A stretch of 64,000 bases of DNA from Bacilli bacterium (GCA_017428485.1 JAFRQT010000048.1:1-64000); one strand, 5' to 3'. Shown: positions 44,061 to 52,360, numbered from the stretch's first letter. Notes: generated by a model not told the origin, from the sequence alone. Translations and numbers: made by a program.

Positions 44061-44378
44061 TTAATTCCTCTTTTTTAATTCTCTTTTTAATTCTTTGTTC
44101 TTTTTAAAACTTTCTTTCATTTTAGGAATATTTTCAGACATTATAACACCACCACCAGTTGAAACTAATAGAGATGCTGCGGTTAATGATCCATATCCAG
44201 CAAATGCAACTAATGAACTAAATGGTTCATCACTATGTAATTTATTTACAAAAGCTTCACCAAAATATCTCATTCCAACTACTCCCAAGCCTAATGCTAC
44301 TAATCCAATTGCAACTTTAGCAATGTTTTTGCGAATTTCTTTTTTATTTTTATTTATATCTAAAACTTCAAACTCCAT
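44061..44378 (-). CDS. Small two-helix membrane protein, 105 aa
   Basis: A basic N-terminal segment, a first hydrophobic helix (about 19-38), a loop, a second helix (about 54-76) and a Lys/Arg-rich tail ending in KRELKKRN. It resembles the 112- and 132-aa genes near 31 kb in layout. Two bases separate it from the 138-aa gene. Confidence 0.65.
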   Translation of the reverse strand: MEFEVLDINKNKKEIRKNIAKVAIGLVALGLGVVGMRYFGEAFVNKLHSDEPFSSLVAFAGYGSLTAASLLVSTGGGVIMSENIPKMKESFKKNKELKRELKKRN

Positions 44379-44390
44379 AAAACCTCCTAG

Positions 44391-44585
44391 TTACTTTTGA
44401 TTTAATATTAAATGCATAGTATCTAATTCATTATTAAATACATCTCTCATTTGTTTTAATAATAATTTAGTTAAATGTCTTTTCTGTCTATTAATAATTA
44501 CATTGAATTTTTTAATTTTAATGATATCAAATTCTTCATCATTCTTTCTATAATGAAGTTCATTGCTTTTAATAGATTTATTTAT
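44391..44585 (-). CDS. Hypothetical protein, 64 aa
   Basis: Start at ATG 44585 behind AAGGAG; the longer frame begins in the promoter. A small helical protein rich in Lys and Asn (KSIKSNELHYRKND, HLTKLLLKQMRD). No family. It is the first gene under the promoter at 44616-44644. Confidence 0.62.
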   Translation of the reverse strand: MNKSIKSNELHYRKNDEEFDIIKIKKFNVIINRQKRHLTKLLLKQMRDVFNNELDTMHLILNQK

Positions 44586-44615
44586 CATAAAAAAAATCTC
44601 CTTTTTGCGATGCAT

Positions 44616-44644
44616 ATAATATCATAATTGATACTTTAAGTCAA
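44616..44644 (-). promoter_or_regulatory. Sigma-A promoter with TATCA-N4-TGATA palindrome
   Basis: TTGACT (44639-44644) and TATTAT (44616-44621), 17-base spacer. TATCA-N4-TGATA lies at 44620-44633, in the same position relative to the -10 as at 31220-31248. Confidence 0.65.
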
Positions 44645-44647
44645 ACT

Positions 44648-44673
44648 AAAACTAATGATATACATTAGTTTTC
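44648..44673 (-). terminator. Terminator of the 111-aa gene
   Basis: AAAACTAATG / CATTAGTTTT hairpin immediately downstream of the 111-aa gene on the minus strand. Confidence 0.7.
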
Positions 44674-44676
44674 ATA

Positions 44677-45012
44677 TTATCTTAATAAACTTTCTAGTTG
44701 CTCTCTTACTTCAGGATTTAATTTCTGTTCATCATTGCTAAATCGATATACTGCAGCATCTAAACTTTCAAGTTCATTTCTCTTTAAATTTTCTAATCTT
44801 TCAGGATCCATTTTCATTTGAGAACATAATTCAATTCTCTGATTAAATGAATTGACAATTTGTTCTCTAACATCACTTAATAATTCAAATGCTAAGTCCT
44901 TTTTTATTTCTCCTTTAGATAATGCCTCTATTATCTTTTGTCCCATGTTTCTAGAAGTTTTTAATCCATCTATTGCAAGATTTTCTACAAAATCAAAATG
45001 ATTGTTTTGCAT
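44677..45012 (-). CDS. Hypothetical helical protein, 111 aa
   Basis: AGGGAGGTA precedes the ATG. The product is helical and charged, with LLSDVREQIVNSFNQRIELC in the middle; no known domain. It has its own terminator and lies alone upstream of the 64-aa operon. Confidence 0.68.
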   Translation of the reverse strand: MQNNHFDFVENLAIDGLKTSRNMGQKIIEALSKGEIKKDLAFELLSDVREQIVNSFNQRIELCSQMKMDPERLENLKRNELESLDAAVYRFSNDEQKLNPEVREQLESLLR

Positions 45013-45070
45013 TGTTAGTACCTCCCTACTTTCAGTAATTATTTTATCATAATATAAGTAATTTTGTAAA

Positions 45071-45095
45071 TAAAAAAGAACTTATTCAGTTCTTA
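45071..45095 (-). terminator. Intrinsic terminator without a known gene
   Basis: AAGAAC / GTTCTT hairpin followed by TTTTTTATTT on the minus strand. It lies 215 bases beyond the prepilin gene, in the non-coding region, and may end a small RNA. Confidence 0.65.
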
Positions 45096-45310
45096 TATCC
45101 CTTAATTTTAAAAAAATTGTTAAAGTTTAAAAGTAAAAATAATTATAATCAAATAAAATCCGTATTTAGTTCTAATCAATAGACAAAAACAAATCCTTTA
45201 GATAAGGGTTAAAATCCAAAAAATTTAATTTTCTAGCATACTAATATTATATTACATATTATATTCAAAAATTTGTTCAACTTGCTTTTCGGGCAAGATT
45301 TATCTTGTGA
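45096..45310. other. Non-coding stretch between prepilin and 111-aa genes
   Basis: About 215 bases with no ORF. A weak hairpin (CTTGC/GCAAG, 45281-45297) follows the prepilin stop, then a TATAAT-like element on the minus strand near 45243-45250 and the terminator at 45071-45095. A small RNA of about 150 bases is possible. Confidence 0.4.
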
Positions 45311-46501
45311 TTAGATATCAGATGTACTAACTGTTATAACAGGACGAAGGCCGATGCCGTAGCTAGACCATGGGTCAGCACAACGTAGAATGCTATTCCT
45401 ATAATAACAAACACGAAGCTGATCTTGAGCAAAACCAACCCAATATGACCAATTACCTTTTATTGTATTTGATAAAGAACCAGCTTCTTCATACGTTAAA
45501 AGTCTTCCTGTTATGTTATTTGGTGCTCCTAACCTTTTTAAATTGTTTATATATCTTTCCACATAGTATGCAATATTATATCCATTATTTTCTGCATAGC
45601 CCTGTGTATTGCTTTCATTGATATATGTTGCTACACTTGGTGCAATTGTTGACATACTACTATTATATACATAAGGATATGGTGCTTTATAGCTTGTTGT
45701 TCCTGATGCATTTGCTGAGTTTGAATAATTACTCTTTAAACCTGAGGTATCAGGGCAAGAATATCCACTAGAACCAGTTGATACACAATTTGCATTATCC
45801 CAATATGATATTCCTGAAAACGCTACTACTCCTGTTCTATCAGTACATCCATTATAATGTCCTTTTGCTGTCTCACTTTGTAGTCCATATCCTGTATCGC
45901 TTTCTCTTAATGTCTTTGTTTTTGACCATATATTATTTGCTTTATTATATACATCTCCTACCAATAAATTGTACTTTGCAAGTAATATTGTACGCCCTTC
46001 TCCATCATCTGAATTTATTACATAAAAATGTTCGCTTCCTATTCTAACTTCATCTCCTACTGTTATTTGCCCTTCATTTTGTCTATTTACATATTTTATT
46101 GGTCCACTACATTCAAAAGTATATCCACTTTCTACATCTTCCACTTCATTATTTTTTACATCACTTACTATTCCATTACTTACATATTTATATGTTCCAT
46201 TATATACTTGTAAATTTATTATTTCTCCATTTCCATTTAAACTTATACAATATTCTATATTATTTCCTCCTGATAATGATAATTTATTAGTTCCACTATT
46301 ACTATAGTTCTTTGCCCCCATTCCATCTAAAAAGTATTGTTTTTTTGCAGTATTTATTATATTATTTGCTTCAGCTACAAAAGTATTTCTTCTTGCCTCA
46401 TTATACATTTTCAATACATTTGGAAGTGCTATTATAACTAGTATTGCTAGTATTGCTATTACTGCTAATAACTCTACTAGTGTAAATCCTTTTTTATTCA
46501 T
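45311..46501 (-). CDS. Prepilin-like secreted protein, 396 aa
   Basis: Type III signal peptide: MNKKG followed by FTLVELLAVIAILAILVIIALP, with cleavage expected after Gly5 and the conserved Glu at +5. The mature protein then has a long ectodomain with several Cys (CPDTSG, CYYRNSILRCADPW) and ends in GLRPVITVSTSDI, a terminal motif seen in other Firmicute surface proteins. No other pilus genes (ATPase, platform protein, peptidase) are in the window. A consensus promoter and CAGGTGAT precede it. Confidence 0.85.
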   Translation of the reverse strand: MNKKGFTLVELLAVIAILAILVIIALPNVLKMYNEARRNTFVAEANNIINTAKKQYFLDGMGAKNYSNSGTNKLSLSGGNNIEYCISLNGNGEIINLQVYNGTYKYVSNGIVSDVKNNEVEDVESGYTFECSGPIKYVNRQNEGQITVGDEVRIGSEHFYVINSDDGEGRTILLAKYNLLVGDVYNKANNIWSKTKTLRESDTGYGLQSETAKGHYNGCTDRTGVVAFSGISYWDNANCVSTGSSGYSCPDTSGLKSNYSNSANASGTTSYKAPYPYVYNSSMSTIAPSVATYINESNTQGYAENNGYNIAYYVERYINNLKRLGAPNNITGRLLTYEEAGSLSNTIKGNWSYWVGFAQDQLRVCYYRNSILRCADPWSSYGIGLRPVITVSTSDI

Positions 46502-46519
46502 CTATTATCACCTGTTATC

Positions 46520-46548
46520 ATTATAAGCATTTCATATTTTTATGTCAA
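46520..46548 (-). promoter_or_regulatory. Sigma-A promoter of the 396-aa prepilin
   Basis: TTGACA (46543-46548) and TATAAT (46520-46525) with a 17-base spacer. Confidence 0.78.
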
Positions 46549-46586
46549 TTTATTATAATTACTTTTACTGTATATTTTTTATAATT

Positions 46587-46620
46587 AAAAACCAATATTA
46601 TATAAACATTGGTTCTTTTT
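46587..46620 (-). terminator. Terminator of the nrdD-nrdG operon
   Basis: AAAACCAAT / ATTGGTTCTTTTT hairpin overlapping the nrdG stop. Confidence 0.7.
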
Positions 46621-47167
46621 TAAATAGTTCTTCTTCATTATATTTTTTTTCATCAAGAAGAATTATTTCCTTCTTTTCTAATGTTTTAGGAACATCTATA
46701 AGTCTTTGATTTCTAGATCCTCTAAATAACAAACTTAAATCTCGTTCTTCTAATATAAATCTACCATCTACAAGTACATCTACATATTTTAGAAATTCCA
46801 TATATACTTTCTTTTTCTTAGACATTTCAATTATTTCTTCCCAAGTAAATCCAGTATATACCCAAATATTTAATCCTTTGTTACGAGCATATTTTATTAT
46901 TTCGAGACAAGCTTCAACTTGATACATAGGGTCTCCTCCACTTAAAGTAAGTCCAGTATGATATTCAAGTTCATCTATTGCCTCTTTTACTGCTTCAATT
47001 GGTACTAGACCACCACCATTGAAATCCCATGTTTGAGGATTTTGACACCCCTTACATTGATGATGACATCCTTGAGTCCAAAGAACAGCTCTAAGGCCAG
47101 GTCCATCTACAATACTATCAGTTTGAAGATCTGCTGCTAAGCGTATATACTTATTCTTTTGTTCCAT
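46598..47167 (-). CDS. nrdG: Anaerobic ribonucleotide reductase activating protein
   Basis: Radical SAM enzyme that generates the glycyl radical on NrdD. The cluster motif is CHHQCKGC near residue 34 (CxxxCxxC), followed by TLSGGDPM and YTGFTWEE. 189 aa is normal. The start overlaps the 3' end of the 51-aa glycyl-radical gene by 17 bases, suggesting coupled translation of radical acceptor and activase. Confidence 0.95.
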   Translation of the reverse strand: MEQKNKYIRLAADLQTDSIVDGPGLRAVLWTQGCHHQCKGCQNPQTWDFNGGGLVPIEAVKEAIDELEYHTGLTLSGGDPMYQVEACLEIIKYARNKGLNIWVYTGFTWEEIIEMSKKKKVYMEFLKYVDVLVDGRFILEERDLSLLFRGSRNQRLIDVPKTLEKKEIILLDEKKYNEEELFKKEPMFI

Positions 47168-47306
47168 GAGTTACTCTATCTGCAACTTCAGATTTTTTTG
47201 CATTATTGAATCTATCTAGAGTTCCTACTAAATATCCTGTTATTCTTCTAATTCTATCGAATTTTACTCCTTCTCCAACAGTTTTAGCTTTCTTTTCTTT
47301 TTCCAT
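47151..47306 (-). CDS. Separate glycyl-radical segment of anaerobic RNR, 51 aa
   Basis: Start at ATG 47306, nine bases after AGAGG. The peptide contains RRITGYLVG, the radical-site motif found at the C-terminus of class III RNRs (RVCGYLG in E. coli), then FNNAKKSEVADRVTHG. In ordinary NrdD this segment follows the zinc site in the same chain; here nrdD ends right after the zinc site and this ORF is in another frame. Gly24 is the likely radical site. Either a two-chain enzyme, like GrcA/YfiD for pyruvate formate-lyase, or a product of frameshifting from nrdD. Confidence 0.75.
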   Translation of the reverse strand: MEKEKKAKTVGEGVKFDRIRRITGYLVGTLDRFNNAKKSEVADRVTHGTKE

Positions 47307-47329
47307 AATATTTACCTCTTTCCTTTCTT

Positions 47330-49603
47330 TTAACGACCTATACAGTCGTAACAATTTATTTTTTCCATTTCAACGCCTTCACATTCATGTCTTCCACATC
47401 TTGGACAAACGTCTTTAATAACTCCTACATATCCACATACAGGGTCTCTATCAACTGGATGGTTAATAGCTCCATATCCTATATCATTATCATGCATAAT
47501 TCTAACAACACTTTCAAATGCATCTACATTATTAACTGTATCTCCATCAAGTTCTACATAAGAAATATGTCCGGCATTAGTAAATGTATGATATTTTCCT
47601 TCAACTTCCATTTTATGTTTAACAGAAGTTTTGTAATAAACTGGCACATGGAATGAATTTGTATAATAATCTCTATCTGTTACACCTTTAATCTTTCCAT
47701 ATATTGATCTATCTATTGCAACAAATCTACCAGAAAGTCCTTCAGCAGGAGTAGCTAAACAAGTAAAGTTTAGATTATATTCTTTAGTAAATTCATCACA
47801 TTTTTCTCTCATATGTTTAACAATTTCAATTCCTAATTTTTGAGCTTTATCACTTTCTCCATGATGTTCACCAATTAACGCTTTTAATGTTTCAGCAAGA
47901 CCAATAAATCCAATTGATAATGTACCATGTTTAAGAACAGTTCTTAGTTTAGTAGTATTATCCATTTTTTCACTGTTAATCCATACCCCAGAACCTAATA
48001 AGAATTTAAAATTTGATCTAGTTTTAGAGCATTGACACTCAAATCTTTGTAATAATTGATTCTTAACTAATTCCATCATTTCATCAAGTTCATTATAGAA
48101 TGCTTTCATATCAGCTTTAGATCTTTCTCCTAATGCAATTCCATATTTAATACCTATTCTTGGTAAGTTAATTGATGTGAAGCTTAAATTACCACGTCCA
48201 GGTGTTACAGATGGACCACATACATTTGCAAGAACTCTTGTTCTACATCCCATATATCCAACTTCAGTAGTATAATCACCATCTACTAAGAATGGTTTGT
48301 TAAAACTTGAATCTAAGAATGAAAAGTTAGGGAATAATCTTTTTGCAGATACTCTGCAAGCAAGTCTAAACAAATCATAACTAGGATCTTCTTTATTATA
48401 ATTTACTCCCTCTTTTACTTTAAATATTGAAATTGGGAATATTGGTGTCTCACCATGTCCAAGACCAGAATCAGTAGCAAGTAAGTAATTCTTAATTACC
48501 ATTCTTCCTTCTGGACTAGTATCAGTTCCAAAGTTAACTGAACTAAAAGGAACTTGAGCACCTGCTCTTGAATGCATCGTATTTAAATTGTGAATAAATG
48601 CTTCCATTGCTTGATAAGTTTGTCTATCAGTTTTCTTAAGTGCATTGTTATATGCGGCATTAAATATTTCTTTTAACCTTTCACTCTTTTCAGTAAATTC
48701 ATTAAATTCTGATAAATCAATTTCAATAGTTTCTAATTTATCAATAGTTTCAATTACTTTATTAAAATTAACTAGATTTAAGAATCCTTCAAAATCTAAT
48801 AAGTTATTTAATTCTTGTTTAAAATCTTTTTTAAATGTTTTAAGAACTCCTGGGGCCATATAGTAATCAAATGCTGGAATACTTTGACCACCATGTTGTT
48901 CATTTTGATTTGCTTGAATTGCTATAGCAGCAAGTGCTGTATATGATGCAATACTATTTGGTGTCCTTAAGAACCCATGTCCTGTAGAAAATCCATTTTT
49001 AAATAGTTTGCTTAAATCAATTTGAGTACATGTTGTAGTACCCATAGCCCAGAAATCCAAATCATGAATATGAATTGCTCCTTCATCATGAGCACGTGCA
49101 AATTTACTATCCATTAAATATGCTTTAGCAAATTCTTTTGAAACAGTTGAACCAAAATGTAGCATAGTACCCATTGGTCCATCTCCATCAACATTTGCGT
49201 TTTCTCTTTTAGCATCAGCTTCAGCAGCAGTCTTAAGTCCTAAAGACTCAATTGCTTTAACAAATTTATGTTGTTGTTTTACAACAAATGCATCTCTTGA
49301 AGCTGCTCTTCTTTCTCTATATCCTTTAAATGATTCATATACCTCAGTATATTTCATTTTCTTTAAGACTTCTTCAATGATGTCTTGAATATCTTCAACA
49401 CCAATTGTCTTTCTATCTTTATAGTTTTTCTCAATATGATCAAGTACTTTTTCTTTTACAGTATTTACTTCTTTTTCATCGTACTCATCATATACGCTAT
49501 CAAAGCCTTTCTTAATTGCAATAGCCACTTTAGTCGCATTAAAATTTACTCGTTGCCCACTACGTTTGACAACGATAATGTCATTAAAAAACTCTCTTTC
49601 CAT
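47330..49603 (-). CDS. nrdD: Anaerobic ribonucleoside-triphosphate reductase, large part
   Basis: Reduces NTPs to dNTPs without oxygen. Start at ATG 49603 behind AAGGTGAGGG. The 757 aa protein has an N-terminal ATP-cone (VVKRSGQRVNF), the ten-stranded barrel with NLNTMHSRAGAQ and FGTDTSPEGR, and a C-terminal zinc site of CPRC and CYDC pairs within the last 25 residues. It stops there: the usual glycyl-radical loop is missing and lies in the next ORF. A hairpin directly precedes the ribosome-binding site. Confidence 0.93.
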   Translation of the reverse strand: MEREFFNDIIVVKRSGQRVNFNATKVAIAIKKGFDSVYDEYDEKEVNTVKEKVLDHIEKNYKDRKTIGVEDIQDIIEEVLKKMKYTEVYESFKGYRERRAASRDAFVVKQQHKFVKAIESLGLKTAAEADAKRENANVDGDGPMGTMLHFGSTVSKEFAKAYLMDSKFARAHDEGAIHIHDLDFWAMGTTTCTQIDLSKLFKNGFSTGHGFLRTPNSIASYTALAAIAIQANQNEQHGGQSIPAFDYYMAPGVLKTFKKDFKQELNNLLDFEGFLNLVNFNKVIETIDKLETIEIDLSEFNEFTEKSERLKEIFNAAYNNALKKTDRQTYQAMEAFIHNLNTMHSRAGAQVPFSSVNFGTDTSPEGRMVIKNYLLATDSGLGHGETPIFPISIFKVKEGVNYNKEDPSYDLFRLACRVSAKRLFPNFSFLDSSFNKPFLVDGDYTTEVGYMGCRTRVLANVCGPSVTPGRGNLSFTSINLPRIGIKYGIALGERSKADMKAFYNELDEMMELVKNQLLQRFECQCSKTRSNFKFLLGSGVWINSEKMDNTTKLRTVLKHGTLSIGFIGLAETLKALIGEHHGESDKAQKLGIEIVKHMREKCDEFTKEYNLNFTCLATPAEGLSGRFVAIDRSIYGKIKGVTDRDYYTNSFHVPVYYKTSVKHKMEVEGKYHTFTNAGHISYVELDGDTVNNVDAFESVVRIMHDNDIGYGAINHPVDRDPVCGYVGVIKDVCPRCGRHECEGVEMEKINCYDCIGR

Positions 49604-49617
49604 TTTTTCCCTCACCT

Positions 49618-49640
49618 TAGATCATGTTCTCTATGATCTA
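49618..49640 (-). promoter_or_regulatory. Hairpin at the nrdD ribosome-binding site
   Basis: TAGATCAT and ATGATCTA form an exact 8-bp stem directly 5' of AAGGTGAGGG. It could modulate nrdD translation or bind a regulator. Confidence 0.5.
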
Positions 49641-49741
49641 CATTAAGTCTAGCACTTAAGGTTTTTGTTGTAAATGTTTTTTTGTTATTTTTTTTCATTT
49701 TTTATAAAACTTTACATTTTATTTTTTTAATTTTTTTGCAC

Positions 49742-49772
49742 AAAAAAACATTTGCCCTTTATTTAGGGCAAA
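49742..49772 (-). terminator. Terminator-like hairpin in the nrdD leader
   Basis: TTTGCCCT / AGGGCAAA hairpin followed on the minus strand by a T-run, about 140 bases upstream of nrdD. With a TATAAT at 49807-49812 and TTGATA at 49832-49837 (19-base spacer) it would be an attenuator in the leader. Confidence 0.45.
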
Positions 49773-49848
49773 AAACACATATTATCACAAAATGTTCGCT
49801 TTACATATTATATTTTATTTAACATATTATTTATCAAGGTGATAAAAA

Positions 49849-50541
49849 ATGTTTAAAAAAATATTTAATTTTTTAAATAATATTATGTTATTTACAACTA
49901 GTTATTCAATTAATGTATTTGATCCTCCTCTTTCTAAGAAAGAAGAAGACTATTATGTTAGTGAACTACTGAAAGGGAGCAAAGATGCAAGAAATAAATT
50001 AATTACCCATAATTTACGTTTGGTGGCACATATAGTTAAAAAATATGAAAATATTAACATATCATCAGATGATTTAATTAGTATTGGCACCATTGGATTA
50101 ATAAAAGGAATTGATTCATATAAAGGGGAAAAAGGAGTTAAGCTTACTACTTATGCGGCTAAATGTGCAGAAAATGAAATATTAATGTACTTTAGAAGCA
50201 ATAAAAAATATAATAATAATATTAGCTTAAATGATGTAATTGCGCATGATAAAGACGGTGGTGATATTACATTAATAGATGTGCTTGAAGAACATACTGA
50301 AACTATAGAAAATAAATTAGAATATAAAGATAATATTAAAAATTTATCTAAATATTTAAATGTATTAAATGATAGAGAATTAGAAATAATTAAAATGAGA
50401 TATGGACTTTTTAATTATGAAGAACAAACCCAAAATGAAATAGCAAAAAAACTTCATATATCTAGAAGTTATGTTTCTAGGATAGAAAAAAGAGCATTAA
50501 TTAAAATGCTCCGTGAGTTTATTAAATTTAATGACGTTTAA
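49849..50541 (+). CDS. Sporulation-type sigma factor with pro-sequence (SigK/SigE-like)
   Basis: RNA polymerase sigma subunit of 230 aa. The core has EARNKLITHNLRLVAHIVKKY-like region 2 sequence, DDLISIGTIGLIKGIDSYK, LTTYAAKCAENEILMYFRS, and region 4 with YVSRIEKRA. Residues 1-25 are a basic-hydrophobic leader (MFKKIFNFLNNIMLFTTSYS) like the pro-sequences of SigE and SigK, removed by SpoIIGA or SpoIVFB in Bacillus. AAGGTGAT precedes the ATG. It overlaps the 3' end of the kinase-like gene by 14 bases. Which of the two it is cannot be decided. Confidence 0.88.
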   Translation: MFKKIFNFLNNIMLFTTSYSINVFDPPLSKKEEDYYVSELLKGSKDARNKLITHNLRLVAHIVKKYENINISSDDLISIGTIGLIKGIDSYKGEKGVKLTTYAAKCAENEILMYFRSNKKYNNNISLNDVIAHDKDGGDITLIDVLEEHTETIENKLEYKDNIKNLSKYLNVLNDRELEIIKMRYGLFNYEEQTQNEIAKKLHISRSYVSRIEKRALIKMLREFIKFNDV

Positions 50542-51262
50542 GTTCTGGTACATGTGAATATGATTTTATAGCTTCATCTAGCATATCATAATTTGCTTCA
50601 TACAAAGATAATTTATTAGCTATTGATGGATCAAATCCTAATTTTATAAATTTATTTTTATAATATTCTATATCAGCAAAATCAGGTTCTTCATCTACAG
50701 TAGTATCTAACATTAAATCTAAGAATAATATATTTAATACAAAATCAGTAAATTCTTGATCATATTGACTATAATTATCTTTATAAGATGTACCAGAACC
50801 ATCTAAATCAATAAGATGTGGATATAATTTTTTATCTAATAATATATTGCTACTCTTACCTGGTAAAAATGGTGTATTAGCAAGATCGTGTGGATAAATA
50901 TAACTATCAGTTAATTCTTTAACTGCAGCAAGTATTCTTTTAAGTACTATAATTTGATCATTTCTATCCAATCTATTAAACATATAATGTATTTGTTTAC
51001 CATGCTCTCTTTCTAGTATTGCACCATTAAATTTATCTCCAAAATAGATAGCTCCTTTTGGAATGTTTGATAATCTAATATCATAATTATTTTTTTGAAT
51101 TGTTTCTAAAGCTTTATAAAATCTTGATTCTGATGGATCTCTATATATTTTATAAGCTTTATTATTTGGGGCAGCATAAATAATGGCATCTCTACCTTGT
51201 CCAAGTTTTCTATGCCATAATAAACTATTTTTATTTATTGTAATTCCATTTAGCTTTTCCAT
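50528..51262 (-). CDS. Protein-kinase-like protein, 244 aa
   Basis: A kinase fold is suggested by a glycine-rich loop with a following Lys (LGQGRDAIIYAAPNNKAYKIY), a catalytic-loop-like PHDLANTP...SSNILLD and LIDLDGSGT at the DFG position. It is short and has no membrane segment. Substrate unknown; a small-molecule or antibiotic kinase is also possible. It has a perfect-spacing promoter overlapping the terminator of the neighbouring prepilin gene. Confidence 0.65.
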   Translation of the reverse strand: MEKLNGITINKNSLLWHRKLGQGRDAIIYAAPNNKAYKIYRDPSESRFYKALETIQKNNYDIRLSNIPKGAIYFGDKFNGAILEREHGKQIHYMFNRLDRNDQIIVLKRILAAVKELTDSYIYPHDLANTPFLPGKSSNILLDKKLYPHLIDLDGSGTSYKDNYSQYDQEFTDFVLNILFLDLMLDTTVDEEPDFADIEYYKNKFIKLGFDPSIANKLSLYEANYDMLDEAIKSYSHVPELKRH

Positions 51263-51285
51263 ATTAACCCCCTCTAACGACTATA

Positions 51286-51314
51286 ATTATATCAAAAATG
51301 ACACAAAAAGTCAA
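51286..51314 (-). promoter_or_regulatory. Sigma-A promoter overlapping the prepilin terminator
   Basis: TTGACT (51309-51314) and TATAAT (51286-51291), 17-base spacer. The -35 forms the loop of the terminator hairpin at 51298-51325. Confidence 0.75.
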
Positions 51315-51325
51315 TTTTGTGCCAT
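51298..51325 (-). terminator. Terminator of the 306-aa prepilin gene
   Basis: TGGCACAAAA / TTTTTGTGTCA hairpin (one mismatch) followed by TTTTTGAT on the minus strand. Confidence 0.65.
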
Positions 51326-51352
51326 TTGAATTGAAAAAATATATATTAAAAT

Positions 51353-52273
51353 TTACTTAGGTTCACCACAATTAGATTTGTTAAAAGATATTTGACATAC
51401 ATAAAGATTTGTTACCCTAACAGCACCATCAAGGCAGGCATTTGCAGTAAATTCGGTATCTTCGCAGGTAATACATTTAGTAGCAGCAGCTTTCACACTA
51501 GGAATGCCTGTCATACCCCAAAATTTTTTATAATTTATATTATTTGCTTGTAAAATGTTTGTGTCACCGGTACAATTCTCTACACCAAATAAATCTATTA
51601 GTTTTACTTTATTTGAATGATATGAAGCACCAGAATCTGCCCCTTTTAAATAATATGCAGTCCCATTTTTAACAAATCCAACGTATGAATCTGTTATAGC
51701 ATTACTATCATTAACATTATGTGCAGTGAAAATAGGATATCCAAATGTATTGACAGCAGCAGAATAGTTATCAAACGTATTAGTATTGTTTACTGACAAA
51801 GTATCTCCTATACTTTTATTTTCAGTTCCTACATAATAGATATATTCAGGTGTTGACTCAGAATTACAACTAAATTCATAATCATCCCCAACCAATTCAA
51901 CTTTACTTATATCAGCTTTATCAGTCTTACTATTAATTTCATACTTATATTCCCCATCAGATATATTAATACTTGTAATATATCCATTAGAATCCATATT
52001 TACACAATATTTAAATTCACCAGTACCATTTTCAATATCTAATTTATTATTACCAGAAGTATTTGTATAAGTATGATTGCTATTATTATTAAATTGGTTT
52101 AAAAAAAATTTATTTTTAGCACTTTCATATATTGACTGAACTTCATTAAAAAAAGCATTCTTTTTGGCATCCTTAAATAGTTCTAATACATTGGGTAGTG
52201 CAATAATAGTTAGTATTGCAAGTATTGCTATTACAGCTAATAACTCAACTAATGTAAATCCTTTTCTTCTCAT
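51353..52273 (-). CDS. Prepilin-like secreted protein, 306 aa
   Basis: MRRKG followed by FTLVELLAVIAILAILTIIALP gives a type III signal peptide with the Glu at +5. The mature protein has an ectodomain of about 270 residues, with Cys pairs near the C-terminus (CITCEDTEFTANACLDG, CQISFNKSNC). The first 60 residues match the 396-aa prepilin closely, the ectodomain much less, so the two are paralogs with diverged heads. CAGGTGAT-like sequence (TAGGTGATAG) precedes the ATG. Confidence 0.85.
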   Translation of the reverse strand: MRRKGFTLVELLAVIAILAILTIIALPNVLELFKDAKKNAFFNEVQSIYESAKNKFFLNQFNNNSNHTYTNTSGNNKLDIENGTGEFKYCVNMDSNGYITSINISDGEYKYEINSKTDKADISKVELVGDDYEFSCNSESTPEYIYYVGTENKSIGDTLSVNNTNTFDNYSAAVNTFGYPIFTAHNVNDSNAITDSYVGFVKNGTAYYLKGADSGASYHSNKVKLIDLFGVENCTGDTNILQANNINYKKFWGMTGIPSVKAAATKCITCEDTEFTANACLDGAVRVTNLYVCQISFNKSNCGEPK

Positions 52274-52326
52274 TCTATCACCTATTATATATACTCATTA
52301 TATAATAAACACAATAAACATTCAAG

Positions 52327-52360
52327 TAAAATAAGATTTAGAAATCTAAATCTTATTTTA
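52327..52360 (-). terminator. Terminator of ileS
   Basis: AAAATAAGATTTAG / CTAAATCTTATTTT hairpin overlapping the ileS stop. Confidence 0.8.

Noticed and set aside
45370-46290. Several long Tyr/Leu/His-rich frames opposite the 396-aa prepilin
   Set aside because: Shadows of the real gene; biased composition and no ribosome-binding sites.
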